Assembly (NCBI GenBank): GCA_026992705.1
Contig: JALWYT010000162.1
Span: 1 to 6,041, forward strand
Source of the DNA: Thiotrichaceae bacterium
Lineage (GTDB): Bacteria > Pseudomonadota > Gammaproteobacteria > Thiotrichales > Thiotrichaceae
Direction: 5' to 3'
DNA: 6,041 bases
Part shown: one piece after another, positions 5,247-6,041 of the stretch
Position numbering within the stretch: the stretch's first letter is position 1
Layout: each line of letters starts with the position of its first letter
Program-made: the position numbers and the translations under genes
Notes under the pieces: model-generated
Database searches by the model: none
Told to the model about the DNA's origin: nothing
Seen by the model: the letters and a program-made list of their open reading frames with translations, nothing else

Positions 5247-6041
5247 ATGTTCCGTATTGGAAAATATCAATTAAAAAATAATCTATTATTAGCACCGATG
5301 GCGGGTATTACTGATTACCCCTTTCGCAAGCTATGTCATACCTATGGTGCTGCATTAACAACATCTGAAATGGTGACATCAGATATACGACTGTGGAAAA
5401 GCAATAAATCACGAAGTCGCTTAATACACCACAATCAACGTAACATTATTAACAGTGTACAGATTGCTGGTAATGAACCTCAGATGATGGCGGATGCTGC
5501 CAAGCAGTGTGTCAAACAGGGGGCTCAAATAATAGATATTAATATGGGATGTCCTGCAAAGAAAGTGTGCAATAAAGCAGCAGGATCAGCTTTATTGCGT
5601 GATGAAGTGCTAGTAAAAGAGATTTTATTAGCCGTTGTGTCAACCGTGAATGTACCTGTAACGTTAAAACTCAGAACGGGTTGGTCGCCACAATTACGCA
5701 ATGCTATTGCTATCGCTCAAATTGCAGAACAAGTTGGAATCAGCTCCATTGCTCTACATGGTAGAACAAAACAAGATGCCTATAAAGGATTTGCTGAATA
5801 TGAAACCATTCGGCAAGTAAAATCATCCGTTTGGATACCAGTAGTTGCTAATGGTGATGTCCAATCAGAAAATGATGTTGCTTTTTTATTGAGCTATACC
5901 AAAGCTGATGGAGTTATGCTAGGTAGAGTAAGTTGGGGACAACCTTGGATATTTGAGCAACTAAATCATTATCTTCAAACAGGAAAACGTAAAAAAGCTC
6001 CTGCATTAGAGGATCGCTTAGAAATCGTGCTAAACCACGTT
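5247..6041 (+). CDS. dusB: tRNA-dihydrouridine synthase, DusB type (partial, first 265 codons)
   Basis: This FMN- and NADPH-dependent enzyme reduces uridines to dihydrouridine in tRNA; it is cytoplasmic. The TIM-barrel N-terminal domain is nearly complete: LAPMAGITDYPFR (15-27) binds FMN, MGCPAKKVCNKAAGSALL (100-117) holds the catalytic cysteine C102, and LKLRTGW (140-146, K141), LHGRT (170-174, H171), NGD (202-204) and MLGR (224-227) complete the FMN site. The segment after MLGR reads VSWGQPWIF where DusB proteins more often have AAxGRPWIF, a mild deviation. The gene runs off the right edge; a normal DusB has about 320-335 residues, so roughly 55-70 C-terminal residues, including most of the tRNA-binding helical domain, are missing from view. 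The ATG is the first start after an in-frame TAA at 5241-5243, and no clear ribosome site precedes it. Whether fis follows, as in Escherichia coli, cannot be seen. DusB is preferred over DusA or DusC from the motif wording. Confidence 0.93.
   Translation, partial: MFRIGKYQLKNNLLLAPMAGITDYPFRKLCHTYGAALTTSEMVTSDIRLWKSNKSRSRLIHHNQRNIINSVQIAGNEPQMMADAAKQCVKQGAQIIDINMGCPAKKVCNKAAGSALLRDEVLVKEILLAVVSTVNVPVTLKLRTGWSPQLRNAIAIAQIAEQVGISSIALHGRTKQDAYKGFAEYETIRQVKSSVWIPVVANGDVQSENDVAFLLSYTKADGVMLGRVSWGQPWIFEQLNHYLQTGKRKKAPALEDRLEIVLNHV

Overview
The window looks like chromosomal DNA of an AT-rich gammaproteobacterium. The basis is the bifunctional chorismate mutase-prephenate dehydratase followed by an aromatic/histidinol-phosphate aminotransferase and a separate prephenate dehydrogenase, as in Pseudomonas-type pheA-hisC-tyrA clusters, plus a DusB-type tRNA dihydrouridine synthase. 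A finer placement, for example in the Thiotrichales, is only a guess. No RNA gene, CRISPR array or complete insertion sequence is visible, and no gene-free stretch exceeds 300 bases.

Left half, minus strand (3374 down to 1): five genes point the same way. They are a 94-residue protein of unknown function, a 135-residue protein with the MbcA/ParS/Xre (DUF2384) antitoxin-type C-terminal domain, pheA, hisC and the 5' part of tyrA. The first two overlap by one base (TAATG), the second is 10 bases from pheA, and hisC and tyrA overlap by four bases (GTGA). Only the pheA-hisC junction is loose (137 bases), and it carries a good sigma70-type promoter facing hisC. The three enzymes cover chorismate to phenylpyruvate, prephenate to 4-hydroxyphenylpyruvate, and the final transamination to phenylalanine and tyrosine; HisC probably also serves histidine synthesis. 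Why an antitoxin-like regulator and an unknown partner lead this operon is not explained.

Right half, plus strand (3472 to 6041): a small VOC/glyoxalase-fold protein, a 146-residue soluble protein of unknown function, a 203-residue single-pass membrane protein with a coiled-coil tail, and the first 265 codons of a DusB-type dihydrouridine synthase. Intergenic gaps here are 55 to 165 bases.

The most interesting structure lies at 3847-3955 between the VOC gene and the 146-residue gene. It is a 105-bp palindromic segment with 10-bp terminal inverted repeats, a TA dinucleotide on each side and nested internal hairpins, as expected of a miniature inverted-repeat element of the IS630/Tc1-mariner type. 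Removing the element and one TA in silico leaves the VOC reading frame running five codons further and stopping two bases before the next ATG. This suggests that the insertion split a compact two-gene operon and supplied the present VOC stop codon. The other notable point is the DUF2384 gene, which has no RES toxin beside it and instead a coupled 94-residue partner.
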